From contig JBCDLI010000038.1 of NCBI GenBank assembly GCA_038745535.1, forward strand, positions 1-25,251: a DNA stretch of 25,251 nucleotides, in the 5' to 3' direction. Origin of the DNA: JBCDLI01 sp038745535. Its GTDB lineage: Bacteria; Pseudomonadota; Alphaproteobacteria; Rhizobiales; Rhizobiaceae. The position numbers and the translations under genes are program-made. Below are positions 1 through 7,122 of the stretch, one piece after another. Each line of letters opens with the position of its first letter. Within the stretch, counting starts at the first letter, position 1. The notes under the pieces were generated by a model. The model worked only from the letters and a program-made list of their open reading frames with translations, was not told where the DNA came from and ran no database searches.

Positions 1-1031
1 AGCCATGACACGGGAGGTTCGCCGAGCTTTTCGATCGCCAGTTGAATAAGGCGTTTTGTGATGGCGTCGCTGATGCTCGTCATCAAGCGGAGTATCTGAT
101 GGCCTTCTGCGCCGGATCCAACGAGCTCAGCGAGCATAAGAGGCTTGCGCGCGACGATTGAGGCCAGCCCGTCGAAGTTCGTCTGCTTTGAGATGTTGTT
201 GATGAGAAAAATGAGAGAGTTCGAGTTTCGCCGTACCAGATCGGTCTGAGTAACAATGCCGACCAACTTGCCCTGCTTGTTGGTGACTGGCAGGTGTGCG
301 ATGCGATTCTCTGTCATGGCAATAATAGCGCGCATGACCGTGTCTTCGGCGCGGCACGTCGTGAGTGACGTCGTCATCACGTGCTCAATGGGAACCTTAG
401 CGCTCACAGCCCCAACGATGACGTTCTTCACGAGATCGCCAGACGTTAAAATGCCTTTCAAGATTGCGTCCTCATCGGTCACAAGCATGCAGGACACGTT
501 GCGGGCAGCCATTAATTCAGCGCAGTCTCGGATCGAGGTTCCCAAGTGCACTTTGATCGGCGTGCGCGTCATGACATCGCCAACAGTTACTGCGGAAGTG
601 GGCGTGATTGCCTGCTGACCATGTTGGCTTCCAGACGGTCTAAGGGTCCGCGAGAAAAATGACGCGAAGACGGGATTGGACGCCATGAGCTTCCGGTAAG
701 CGTCGGCATTAATGATCACGAAGGACGAGTTTTCTTTGGCAACGACACGCATGATTGCTCCGCTGCCTCTCAGAAGCGACCGATGACCGAAAACGTCTCC
801 CGCATACATATGCTGGAGCACTTCATCTTCTGGCGATTTCAGCTCCATGTTTCCGGAGGTGAGGACGTAAAGCCCGTCAACGTCGTCCCCGATTTCCAGA
901 AGTACCGTGCCCGGTTGCGCATTATGGGACGATGAGTGTTTGAGCAGGTACTCAAAATCATCCGGCTCAAGCGACCGGAATGGTGCGCGTCCTACGGCAA
1001 ATTCTGCGAAGGACTTCATCGATTCAGACAT
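1..1031 (-). CDS. cNMP-binding / CBS-domain DUF294 nucleotidyltransferase-like signalling protein (3' part outside window)
   Basis: Read from the reverse strand, the frame opens at ATG 1031 (MSESMKSFAEFAVG) and runs without a stop past base 1, so the C-terminus is missing. Residues of roughly 15-125 form a cyclic-nucleotide-binding fold (GTVLLEIGDDVDGLYVLTSG, then YAGDVFGHRSLL). Residues of roughly 150-275 contain a CBS pair (VGDVMTRTPIKVHLGTSIRD and a second repeat beginning PIEHVMTTSLTTC, with AHLPVTNKQGKLVGIVT). The last residues in the window (LAIEKLGEPPVSW) are where the DUF294 nucleotidyltransferase domain normally begins. In many proteobacteria this protein is encoded beside VC_2705-type Na+:solute symporters, as here, and is thought to adjust symporter activity or expression in response to a nucleotide. 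That role is inferred from neighbourhood only. The ATG has only a weak Shine-Dalgarno; an in-frame ATG four codons later is an alternative start. Confidence 0.85.
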   Translation of the reverse strand, partial: MSESMKSFAEFAVGRAPFRSLEPDDFEYLLKHSSSHNAQPGTVLLEIGDDVDGLYVLTSGNMELKSPEDEVLQHMYAGDVFGHRSLLRGSGAIMRVVAKENSSFVIINADAYRKLMASNPVFASFFSRTLRPSGSQHGQQAITPTSAVTVGDVMTRTPIKVHLGTSIRDCAELMAARNVSCMLVTDEDAILKGILTSGDLVKNVIVGAVSAKVPIEHVMTTSLTTCRAEDTVMRAIIAMTENRIAHLPVTNKQGKLVGIVTQTDLVRRNSNSLIFLINNISKQTNFDGLASIVARKPLMLAELVGSGAEGHQILRLMTSISDAITKRLIQLAIEKLGEPPVSW

Positions 1032-1086
1032 TAGGCAGTCTCATGCTTCCGCTACCTTAGAGAGTAAAGACTGCGACCAAACGTCA

Positions 1087-1117
1087 AAAGGCCCCGCCGG
1101 TTGAAAGCGGGGCCTTT
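1087..1117. terminator. Rho-independent terminator, usable in both directions
   Basis: A perfect 11-bp stem (AAAGGCCCCGC paired with GCGGGGCCTTT) surrounds a 9-nt loop. It lies 46 bp beyond the stop codon of the symporter gene on the minus strand. Read on the minus strand the hairpin is followed by TTTT; read on the plus strand it is followed by a longer pyrimidine-rich tail. It probably ends the symporter transcript and separates it at least partly from the CBS-protein gene downstream. Confidence 0.75.
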
Positions 1118-1162
1118 CTTTATTGTGCAGCGCCACAGAGTTGTGCGGCACTATTGTTTTAA

Positions 1163-2929
1163 TCAGTGATCGACAGCTGCACCGGCACCACGTGGGATAC
1201 GGACGCTCTCGACCAGATCCTGAATGTGCTGCGGTGTTGGCGCTGTCACTTTCGACACGATGTATGCTGTCGCGAAGTTCAACATTGCACCGACTGCACC
1301 GAACGAAGTGGACTTGATCGTCAGAAGAAGCGGATCAGAGTCAGAGAACGAGTTGGTGCCAGGGATGAAGAACCAACCCTTGTGCAGGAAGATGTAGATC
1401 AGCGTTACAGTCAGACCGACTAGCATGCCTGCAACTGCACCGGTGTTGTTGATGCGCTTGAAGAAGATGCCCATCATCAGTGCCGGGAAGATTGACGCCG
1501 CAGCCAGACCGAAGGCCAACGCCACCGTTTGTGCAGCAAAGCCTGGTGGGTTGAGACCCAGATAGACCGCTACTGCAATCGCTGCTGCCATCGAAATCCT
1601 CGCTGTTAACAGCTCCGACTTCTCAGACATGTTTGGCGTCAACTGTCCTTTGAACAGATCGTGCGATACCGCCGATGAGATGGCCAAGAGCAGACCAGCA
1701 GCCGTTGACAGAGCAGCCGCGAGACCACCTGCCGCTACCAGGGCGATAACCCATCCCGGAAGCTGTGCAATCTCAGGGTTTGCCAGCACGAGGATATCGC
1801 GGTTCACGACGAGCTCAGAACCCTGCCAGCCGCGTTCAGCAGCAGTTGCAGCAAAGGCTTCGCTTCCCTCGTTGTACCACTGGATACGACCATCGCCGTT
1901 CTTGTCTTCAAACTTGAGAAGACCGGTCTTTTCCCATGTTCCCATCCACTCTGGACGCTCATCATAGAGGACCGCTTCAGCTTGGGTGCCGTTTGGATAA
2001 ACCGTGTCGATGAGGTTCAAGCGCGCCATGGCACCAACAGCAGGAGCTGTGAGGTACAAAAGTGCGATGAAGACCAGTGTCCAGCCTGCAGACCAGCGTG
2101 CATCAGCCACTGTTGGAACAGTGAAGAAGCGCATGATCACGTGTGGAAGACCCGCTGTACCGATCATAAGCGACAGCGTGAACAGAACCATGTTCAGCGT
2201 GTTGCCGTGGTGGCCGGTGTAGCTGTTAAAGCCCAGTTCGGTGACCAATGAATCCAGCTTCTGCAGGAGCGGCTCACCAGATGCTGAGTGCTCGCCGAAG
2301 AGGCCAAGACCCGGAATTGGGTTGCCGGTCAGTTGGAGCGAGATGAACACGGCAGGAATGGTGTAAGCGGTGATCAGCACCACATACTGCGCTACCTGGG
2401 TGTATGTAACGCCCTTCATGCCGCCAAACACTGCGTAGGCAAACACAACGCCAGCGCCGATGAAGAGGCCGGTTGTTGCGTCAACTTCGAGGAAGCGACC
2501 GAACGCAATACCAACACCCTGCATCTGACCGATAACATAGGTGATCGAAGCCACGAGCAAGCAGATAACAGCCACGAGACGAGCTGTCGGGCTGTAGAAA
2601 CGATCGCCGATGAACTCAGAAACAGTGAACTTGCCAAACTTACGAAGGTAAGGAGCGAGCAGAAGTGCGAGAAGCACGTAACCGCCGGTCCAACCCATAA
2701 GGAAGGTAGAGTTATCGTAGCCGGTGAAAGCAATTAGGCCGGCCATCGAGATGAACGATGCTGCTGACATCCAGTCAGCGGCTGTCGCCATGCCGTTGGT
2801 AACAGGGTGAACGCCGCGACCCGCAGCGTAGAACTCAGAAGTCGATCCGGCACGAGCCCAGATCGCGATGCCGATATAGAGTGCAAAAGACGCACCAATA
2901 AACAGCCAGTTTAAGACAAATTGATCCAT
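1163..2929 (-). CDS. Sodium:solute symporter, large subunit (SSS family, VC_2705/ActP-like)
   Basis: This 588-residue polytopic inner-membrane protein of the solute:sodium symporter family begins MDQFVLNWLFIGASFALYIG and has many hydrophobic segments. Family-typical stretches include FYAAGRGVHPVTNGMATAAD (TM1 region, residues about 33-52), ADWMSAASFISMAGLI and GTAGLPHVIMRFFTVP. It resembles the VC_2705 subfamily more than classical ActP, because it is paired with a small DUF4212 subunit and a DUF294 protein. The substrate is likely a short-chain carboxylate such as acetate, but the sequence does not prove this. The start is supported by GAGGAG upstream, and the gene lies 11 nt after the small-subunit gene. 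A hydrophilic loop (about residues 310-385) contains an EF-hand-like DKNGDGRIQ calcium-loop motif at residues 342-350. Confidence 0.9.
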   Translation of the reverse strand: MDQFVLNWLFIGASFALYIGIAIWARAGSTSEFYAAGRGVHPVTNGMATAADWMSAASFISMAGLIAFTGYDNSTFLMGWTGGYVLLALLLAPYLRKFGKFTVSEFIGDRFYSPTARLVAVICLLVASITYVIGQMQGVGIAFGRFLEVDATTGLFIGAGVVFAYAVFGGMKGVTYTQVAQYVVLITAYTIPAVFISLQLTGNPIPGLGLFGEHSASGEPLLQKLDSLVTELGFNSYTGHHGNTLNMVLFTLSLMIGTAGLPHVIMRFFTVPTVADARWSAGWTLVFIALLYLTAPAVGAMARLNLIDTVYPNGTQAEAVLYDERPEWMGTWEKTGLLKFEDKNGDGRIQWYNEGSEAFAATAAERGWQGSELVVNRDILVLANPEIAQLPGWVIALVAAGGLAAALSTAAGLLLAISSAVSHDLFKGQLTPNMSEKSELLTARISMAAAIAVAVYLGLNPPGFAAQTVALAFGLAAASIFPALMMGIFFKRINNTGAVAGMLVGLTVTLIYIFLHKGWFFIPGTNSFSDSDPLLLTIKSTSFGAVGAMLNFATAYIVSKVTAPTPQHIQDLVESVRIPRGAGAAVDH

Positions 2930-2940
2930 GATGCTGTCTC

Positions 2941-3201
2941 TTACTCCTCTACACCGTGTTCACGGTCGAGCGCGTTCATGCGCCACGCGTAGAAGAAAAT
3001 AAGGCCCAAGAAGACAAGGATTGAACCTTGTTGGGCAAACCAGAAACCAAGATCCGTACCGCCGACGGAGATGCCTGAAAGCAATGGCCGAAGCAAAATT
3101 CCGAAACCGAAAGAAACCACTGCCCAAATAGCAAGTGATCCGTAAATCAGCCCCAGATTTGCTTTCCAATAGCTTTCTGCGGTTTTGTTGTTGGTGCTCA
3201 T
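2941..3201 (-). CDS. Sodium:solute symporter small subunit (DUF4212)
   Basis: This 86-residue protein (MSTNNKTAESYWKANLGLIY...) has two predicted transmembrane helices. One is around GLIYGSLAIWAVVSFGFGIL and one is around GSILVFLGLIFFYAWRMNAL. The N-terminal YWKxNL pattern and length are those of the DUF4212 small partner of VC_2705-type symporters. I chose ATG 3201 rather than the longer upstream opening because GGGGAGG sits 7 nt before it and the homology starts there. It is the first gene of the operon, 11 nt before the large subunit, and the two probably form one transporter. Confidence 0.88.
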   Translation of the reverse strand: MSTNNKTAESYWKANLGLIYGSLAIWAVVSFGFGILLRPLLSGISVGGTDLGFWFAQQGSILVFLGLIFFYAWRMNALDREHGVEE

Positions 3202-3671
3202 AAAGCAACCTCCCCAGAGAGTTACGTAGAGGCATTTGAGAGGCGCACAAACATGCTGGTACGGCATTTCATCCGTCGCCAGACCAAAAGTGCACTTTCC
3301 CTATCTCCTCCACTTGAAACCGGTCCCTCCTCAGGAGCCGGTGCAAATGTCCCACTCCAGGGAAATTGGTCCCGTGAGCAGTTGCGAAGAGTGAAGGGCA
3401 AAAGTAAGTGAGTCTCAACACTACTTAGTGCTAAGGGTTCTTTTACTATTCGGTTCTGATCCCCAAAGCGCGGTAATGAATTGCTGTAACGCGTTATAAT
3501 TCCAGGCATTTTCAATGGTATTTTCGCTACGCGCTCAAACCGGGAGCTTTCGGCCCGTAAAGCGCACGCAAGTAGCGTACAATTAGGCGTAATAGAAGCG
3601 TGTTTTGATACACTGCATTTTTCTAAGCACGCCAGCGGCTGCGTTGGTTTTCAAAATGTTAGCGCCTGTTC
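3202..3671. other. Gene-free stretch upstream of the symporter operon
   Basis: I see no convincing coding region here; the open frames lack family resemblance and good ribosome sites. It is presumably the 5' leader and promoter region of the symporter operon. Two structural elements are visible. One is a hairpin at 3319-3342 (ACCGG/CCGGT outer stem and CTCC-TCA-GGAG inner stem). The other is a small inverted repeat at 3419-3430 (CACTA-CT-TAGTG). I cannot place a -35/-10 pair with confidence, and I found no sigma-54 type GG-N10-GC element. Confidence 0.5.
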
Positions 3672-3712
3672 AAAAAGAAAAGGCCGGACCATACGGAGTG
3701 GTATGGCCCGGC
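3672..3712 (-). terminator. Rho-independent terminator of the candidate sRNA
   Basis: GCCGG-A-CCATAC (3683-3694) pairs with GTATGG-C-CCGGC (3701-3712), an 11-bp stem with one mismatch and a 6-nt loop. On the minus strand the next bases are CC then TTTTCTTTTT, a classical U-tract. The plus strand has no T-tract after the stem, so it acts only leftward. No protein-coding gene ends here. Confidence 0.8.
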
Positions 3713-3805
3713 AATGGACGGGTGAAGGCGAGAGGATTGGAGGAGCCTGTCGGGTACCCGTCTATCTCTAAAGTCTTAAACCAAACTAAAATAATCAGGT
3801 TTAAT
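3672..3805 (-). ncRNA. Candidate small RNA with CUCCUCC loop, divergent from rirA
   Basis: The proposed transcript of about 134 nt runs right to left and folds into three consecutive stem-loops. Hairpin 1 is TTAAACC (3776-3782) with GGTTTAA (3798-3804). Hairpin 2 pairs GACGGGT (3717-3723) with ACCCGTC (3756-3762); its large loop exposes CUCCUCC (complement of 3739-3745), an anti-Shine-Dalgarno sequence. Hairpin 3 is a strong terminator stem (3683-3712) followed on the minus strand by TTTTCTTTTT. A minus-strand TTGACA (-35, 3841-3836) lies 17 nt before a weak -10 (CTAGGA, 3818-3813), which places the start near 3805. No open frame explains the terminator. Alphaproteobacterial sRNAs with exposed CUCCUCC loops are known to block translation initiation; a similar role here is inference. 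I did not recognise a named family. Confidence 0.6.
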
Positions 3806-3835
3806 GAGCGCTTCCTAGTTCTGATCGGAATTGGT

Positions 3836-3878
3836 TGTCAATAATTATTTGACAGCATTTGTCCGTTTTTTTCATGTT
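3836..3878. promoter_or_regulatory. Back-to-back promoters: rirA (plus) and candidate sRNA (minus)
   Basis: TGTCAA (3836-3841) and TTGACA (3849-3854) form a 19-bp inverted repeat with an AT-rich 7-bp centre. TTGACA serves as a plus-strand -35 box, with a possible -10 CATGTT 18 nt later (3873-3878), leading to rirA. The complementary TTGACA on the minus strand serves the candidate sRNA. The two -35 boxes are only 7 bp apart, so one bound regulator could affect both directions. The AT-rich centre partly resembles what I recall of RirA (IRO) boxes; I cannot verify that match here. Confidence 0.5.
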
Positions 3879-3882
3879 TAAC

Positions 3883-3897
3883 TTGGAATCATTCCAA
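3883..3897. promoter_or_regulatory. Perfect palindrome upstream of rirA, likely operator
   Basis: TTGGAAT-C-ATTCCAA is a perfect 7+1+7 inverted repeat located just downstream of the proposed rirA -10 box and 20 bp before the ATG. This position would overlap the transcription start. Rrf2-family regulators bind short AT-rich palindromes and often autoregulate, so an autorepression operator is the simplest reading. Its identity as a RirA site is not established. Confidence 0.5.
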
Positions 3898-3917
3898 ACT
3901 AGCGCTATTAGAGCCTA

Positions 3918-4391
3918 ATGAAGCTCACCAAACAGACAGACTACGCCTTCCGCATCCTGATGTTTTGCGCTGCAGGCGGTAGCCGCTTAAGCCGCGTCGC
4001 TGATATTGCGAAAGCATATGGTGCGTCGGAAGCGTTTTTGTTCAAAATCCTCCAGCGGCTTGTGGAAGGCGGCACCGTTGAGACCGTGCGCGGTCGCTCC
4101 GGTGGTATTCGGCTTGCCAAACCTGCTGCGTCCATAACACTTGCCGACGTCGTGCGTTTGACCGAGGATAACCTGTCCGTCGCAGACTGTGATGATAATC
4201 CCGAAAGCGATTGCCCGCTTTTAGAGAATTGTCGTCTGACGTCTGCGTTGATCGAAGCGAAACGCGCGTTCTTTGCCGTTTTGGAACGGTATACAATTGA
4301 TGATCTTGCAAAGCCGAGCGCTGCGGTTGTGAACCTTCTCACACAGCTGGAAGTGGAAACGGCCAAGGCAGCGCCCTCAACAGGCACTTAA
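3918..4391 (+). CDS. rirA: Rrf2-family iron-sulfur regulator RirA
   Basis: This 157-residue Rrf2 regulator begins MKLTKQTDYAFRILMFCAAG. Its winged helix-turn-helix covers residues about 1-70, with IAKAYGASEAFLFKILQRL as the recognition region and VETVRGRSGGIRLAKPA as the wing. Cysteines at 91, 99 and 105 (CX7CX5C) are exactly the cluster-ligand positions of rhizobial RirA, and both flanks match that protein in pattern (VVRLTEDNLSVADC, CPLLENC). RirA carries an Fe-S cluster and represses iron-uptake genes when iron is sufficient. IscR and NsrR are less likely given the cysteine positions and the N-terminal sequence. It is transcribed alone or with glpK, whose start is 75 bp downstream. Confidence 0.88.
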   Translation: MKLTKQTDYAFRILMFCAAGGSRLSRVADIAKAYGASEAFLFKILQRLVEGGTVETVRGRSGGIRLAKPAASITLADVVRLTEDNLSVADCDDNPESDCPLLENCRLTSALIEAKRAFFAVLERYTIDDLAKPSAAVVNLLTQLEVETAKAAPSTGT

Positions 4392-4429
4392 TTGCAGATT
4401 TCCCGTTGAAACAGACTTGCTGCCAATGC

Positions 4430-4449
4430 CCTGACCGCTAAACGTCAGG
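4430..4449 (+). promoter_or_regulatory. Small stem-loop before the glpK ribosome site
   Basis: CCTGAC (4430-4435) pairs with GTCAGG (4444-4449) across an 8-nt loop, five bases before the glpK Shine-Dalgarno GGGAGG (4455-4460). There is no U-tract, so it is not a normal terminator. It could be an operator or a weak mRNA structure affecting translation, and it may be chance. Confidence 0.25.
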
Positions 4450-4466
4450 ATATTGGGAGGAATAAA

Positions 4467-5966
4467 ATGTCTGGATTTGTGCTCGCCATCGACCAAGGCA
4501 CGACGTCTTCGCGCGCGATCGTGTTTGATGACCAACAACACATAGTTGGAACTTCGCAAAAAGAATTTACGCAACATTTTCCCAAGTCGGGCTGGGTTGA
4601 GCACGATCTCGATGAAATTTGGCAGACGGTGGTTGAGACCTGTCGTGGTGCAATTTCAGATGCGGGAATTTCAGTGGCCGATATCGCTGCGATTGGCATT
4701 ACCAACCAACGTGAAACGGTCGCTGTCTGGGATAAGGTGACAGGAGAACCCGCCGCAAAGGCAATTGTCTGGCAGGACCGGCGAACGTCTTCGTATTGTT
4801 CTGATCTGAAGGCTGCAGGCCATGAGGAGATGTTCACGCAGAAAACCGGTTTGCTGCTCGATCCATATTTTTCAGGCACAAAACTAGCGTGGCTGCTAAA
4901 AAACATAGACGGTTTGCGCGCGCGGGCTGATACCGGCGGTGTTATTTTCGGCACGATCGACAGTTTTCTAATTTGGCGACTGACCGGCGGTAAGCGGCAT
5001 GTCACCGACGCAACCAATGCGTCTCGCACTTTGATGTACAACATCCACGAAAACGAGTGGGACGACGAGCTTCTCAAAATCTTGGAGATACCGAGAGAGA
5101 TGCTCCCCGACGTGCTCGATTGCGCCGCAGATTTTGGCGTCACAGATGCTGAGCATTTGGGCGCGGAGATACCGATCTTGGGCGTTGCGGGGGATCAACA
5201 AGCCGCCACCATTGGTCAGGCCTGTTTTGAACCCGGTATGTTCAAGAGCACTTACGGCACTGGTTGCTTTGCTTTGCTCAATACGGGGCCGGACGCGGTG
5301 CGTTCTCAGAACCGTCTTCTTACAACGATTGCCTATCGGTTAAACGGCGAAACGACATACGCGCTAGAAGGCTCGATCTTTGTCGCTGGCGCGGCGGTGC
5401 AGTGGCTTCGTGACGGGTTGAAAATTATTGAGCACGCGTCTGCGTCCGGTGAGCTGGCGTCAAATGCCGACCCGGAGCAGGACGTGTATCTGGTACCGGC
5501 CTTCGTAGGCCTTGGTGCTCCCTATTGGGATGCAGACGCGCGGGGCGCGCTGCTCGGGCTCACGCGCGCAACAGGACCGGCGGAGGTCGCGAAGGCGACG
5601 CTGGAAGCGGTTTGTTATCAGACGCGCGATCTGTTCGAAGCGATGCAAAGCGATTGGCAATCGGCCGACGCTTCTGTTGACACCACCCTTCGCGTTGACG
5701 GCGGAATGGTTGCTTCCGATTGGACGATGCAGTTTTTGGCAGACATTTTGGACGCGCCCGTTGATCGCCCGACCGTATTGGAGACAACGGCTCTTGGTGC
5801 AGCGTGGTTGGCTGGTTCGCGCGCTGGTGTATGGCCAGACGCAGAAGGCTTTGCGAAGACATGGAAGCGCGAAAGCCGCTTTGAGCCGAAAATTGTAAGA
5901 GAAGACCGTGACCGCAAATATGCAGGCTGGAAAGATGCGGTCGCCAGAACGATGTCGACGCGGTAG
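4467..5966 (+). CDS. glpK: Glycerol kinase
   Basis: This 499-residue FGGY-family kinase phosphorylates glycerol with ATP to sn-glycerol 3-phosphate in the cytoplasm. The N-terminal phosphate motif is DQGTTSSR (residues 9-16), and FPKSGWVEHDLDEIW, TNQRETVAVWD and VWQDRRT are near-invariant glycerol kinase stretches. The second half carries GVAGDQQAATIGQACFEPG, STYGTGCF and LRVDGGMVASDWTMQF (adenosine/lobe 2 region). Length matches the family (about 500). The start is fixed by GGGAGG six bases upstream. No glpF, glpD or glpR is adjacent, so it is an isolated glycerol gene beside rirA. Confidence 0.96.
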   Translation: MSGFVLAIDQGTTSSRAIVFDDQQHIVGTSQKEFTQHFPKSGWVEHDLDEIWQTVVETCRGAISDAGISVADIAAIGITNQRETVAVWDKVTGEPAAKAIVWQDRRTSSYCSDLKAAGHEEMFTQKTGLLLDPYFSGTKLAWLLKNIDGLRARADTGGVIFGTIDSFLIWRLTGGKRHVTDATNASRTLMYNIHENEWDDELLKILEIPREMLPDVLDCAADFGVTDAEHLGAEIPILGVAGDQQAATIGQACFEPGMFKSTYGTGCFALLNTGPDAVRSQNRLLTTIAYRLNGETTYALEGSIFVAGAAVQWLRDGLKIIEHASASGELASNADPEQDVYLVPAFVGLGAPYWDADARGALLGLTRATGPAEVAKATLEAVCYQTRDLFEAMQSDWQSADASVDTTLRVDGGMVASDWTMQFLADILDAPVDRPTVLETTALGAAWLAGSRAGVWPDAEGFAKTWKRESRFEPKIVREDRDRKYAGWKDAVARTMSTR

Positions 5967-5983
5967 TGCTTCAAAGCATGATT

Positions 5984-6004
5984 TCACGAGACAATTCTTC
6001 GTGA
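5984..6004. promoter_or_regulatory. Inverted repeat between glpK and the CobW-type gene
   Basis: TCACGA (5984-5989) and TCGTGA (5999-6004) form a perfect 6-bp inverted repeat with a 9-nt spacer, 18 bp after the glpK stop codon. No T-tract follows on either strand. It could be a weak terminator or an operator for the downstream metallochaperone; I cannot tell which. Confidence 0.25.
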
Positions 6005-6056
6005 CGCTATCAGCGCAGCGTTGAGTTCAGGCGTTTGAATACCCATAGAGGTGATC

Positions 6057-7118
6057 ATGAGCACTAATATCACCAAAACACCGGTCACCGTTCTCACAGG
6101 CTATCTAGGTGCCGGTAAAACCACGCTACTAAACCGGATTTTGACTGAAAACCACGGCAAGAAGTATGCCGTGATCGTCAATGAGTTCGGTGAGATTGGC
6201 ATCGACAACGATCTGGTCGTCGACACGGACGAAGAGATCTTTGAAATGAACAATGGGTGTATTTGCTGCACCGTGCGTGGTGATCTTATCCGTATTCTTG
6301 GCGGGCTGATGAAACGGGCAGGGCAGTTTGATGGCATACTCGTTGAGACGACGGGGCTAGCGGATCCCGCTCCCGTGGCTCAGACATTTTTTGTCGATGA
6401 AGAGATCGCAGCGAAAACCGCGTTGGACGCGATTGTAACTGTCGTCGACGCCAAGCATCTCCTGGATGAGATAGATCGCGCACCCGAGGCACAGGAGCAG
6501 ATCGCACTTGCCGACACGGTTTTGCTGAACAAGGTTGATCTCGTTGATGAACATGGTTTGGAACGCGTCGAAGCGCGTATACGCAAGATCAATCCGACGA
6601 CACACATCATGCGAACGGAACGCGGTGCGGTCGACTTGAACAAGGTTCTCGGCCAGTCAGCGTTTGCACTTGACCGTATTCTCGAAACTGCGCCTGATTT
6701 CTTGGGCGATCAGACACAGGATCACGACCATTCTGACCATGAATGTGGTGATCATTGCGGTGACGATTGCGGCCACGACCATTCGCACGGGCACTCCCAT
6801 GAGAAGCCGATGCACGATGAGCATGTCAGCAGCTTTTCCCTTTCGTCCGGATCGCCAATGGATCAGGAAAAGTTCTTCGCTTGGGTGCAAAAAATCACGC
6901 AGGAGCACGGCGTGGATCTTCTGCGTATGAAGGGCATCATTGCGTTTCCCGGCGACAATCAACGATATGTCACTCAGGCTGTGCACATGATGCTTGAGGG
7001 TGATTCCAGTCGGGATTGGAAAGACGGCGAAGAGCGCACAAGCCGCATGGTCTTTATCGGGCGCGACTTGCCGAGGGATGTCATCGAAGATGGCTTTCGC
7101 GCCTGCATAGCAGCCTGA
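6057..7118 (+). CDS. COG0523 (CobW/ZNG1-type) metal-chaperone GTPase with His-rich insert
   Basis: This 353-residue G3E GTPase of the COG0523 family has a P-loop GYLGAGKT (residues 15-22), the family CxCC metal motif CICC (68-71), ETTGLADP (switch/Walker B region) and the guanine-specificity motif NKVDLV. A linker of about 30 residues (about 222-252) is packed with His, Asp and Cys (DHDHSDHECGDHCGDD, GHDHSHGHSHE) and looks like a Zn/Co/Ni store. The CobW C-terminal domain follows (GIIAFPGDNQRYVTQAVHMM). I chose ATG 6057 because AGAGG lies six bases upstream; a GTG at 6051 would add two residues. No cobalamin genes are adjacent, so zinc-related metal delivery is as likely as a CobW role. It probably forms an operon with the WD40 gene 4 bp downstream. 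Confidence 0.88.
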   Translation: MSTNITKTPVTVLTGYLGAGKTTLLNRILTENHGKKYAVIVNEFGEIGIDNDLVVDTDEEIFEMNNGCICCTVRGDLIRILGGLMKRAGQFDGILVETTGLADPAPVAQTFFVDEEIAAKTALDAIVTVVDAKHLLDEIDRAPEAQEQIALADTVLLNKVDLVDEHGLERVEARIRKINPTTHIMRTERGAVDLNKVLGQSAFALDRILETAPDFLGDQTQDHDHSDHECGDHCGDDCGHDHSHGHSHEKPMHDEHVSSFSLSSGSPMDQEKFFAWVQKITQEHGVDLLRMKGIIAFPGDNQRYVTQAVHMMLEGDSSRDWKDGEERTSRMVFIGRDLPRDVIEDGFRACIAA

Positions 7119-7122
7119 TCAC

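Noticed and set aside
2288..2737. 149-codon plus-strand frame inside the symporter gene
   Set aside because: It lies fully antisense to a well-supported membrane protein gene and is a shadow of its codon use.
3301..3420. Sigma-54 promoter for the symporter operon
   Set aside because: A minus-strand TGGGACATTTGCAC stretch looked suggestive, but the distance between GG and GC is wrong for the -24/-12 element.
3202..3515. Open frames on the minus strand upstream of the symporter operon (e.g. 3222-3515)
   Set aside because: There is no ribosome site, no recognisable protein pattern and overlap with the symporter leader; the amino-acid make-up looks random.
3836..3854. TGTCAATAATTATTTGACA as a PpsR site upstream of rirA
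   Set aside because: The spacing is TGT-N13-ACA, one base longer than the PpsR consensus, and the neighbours are iron and glycerol genes. Back-to-back -35 boxes explain it better.
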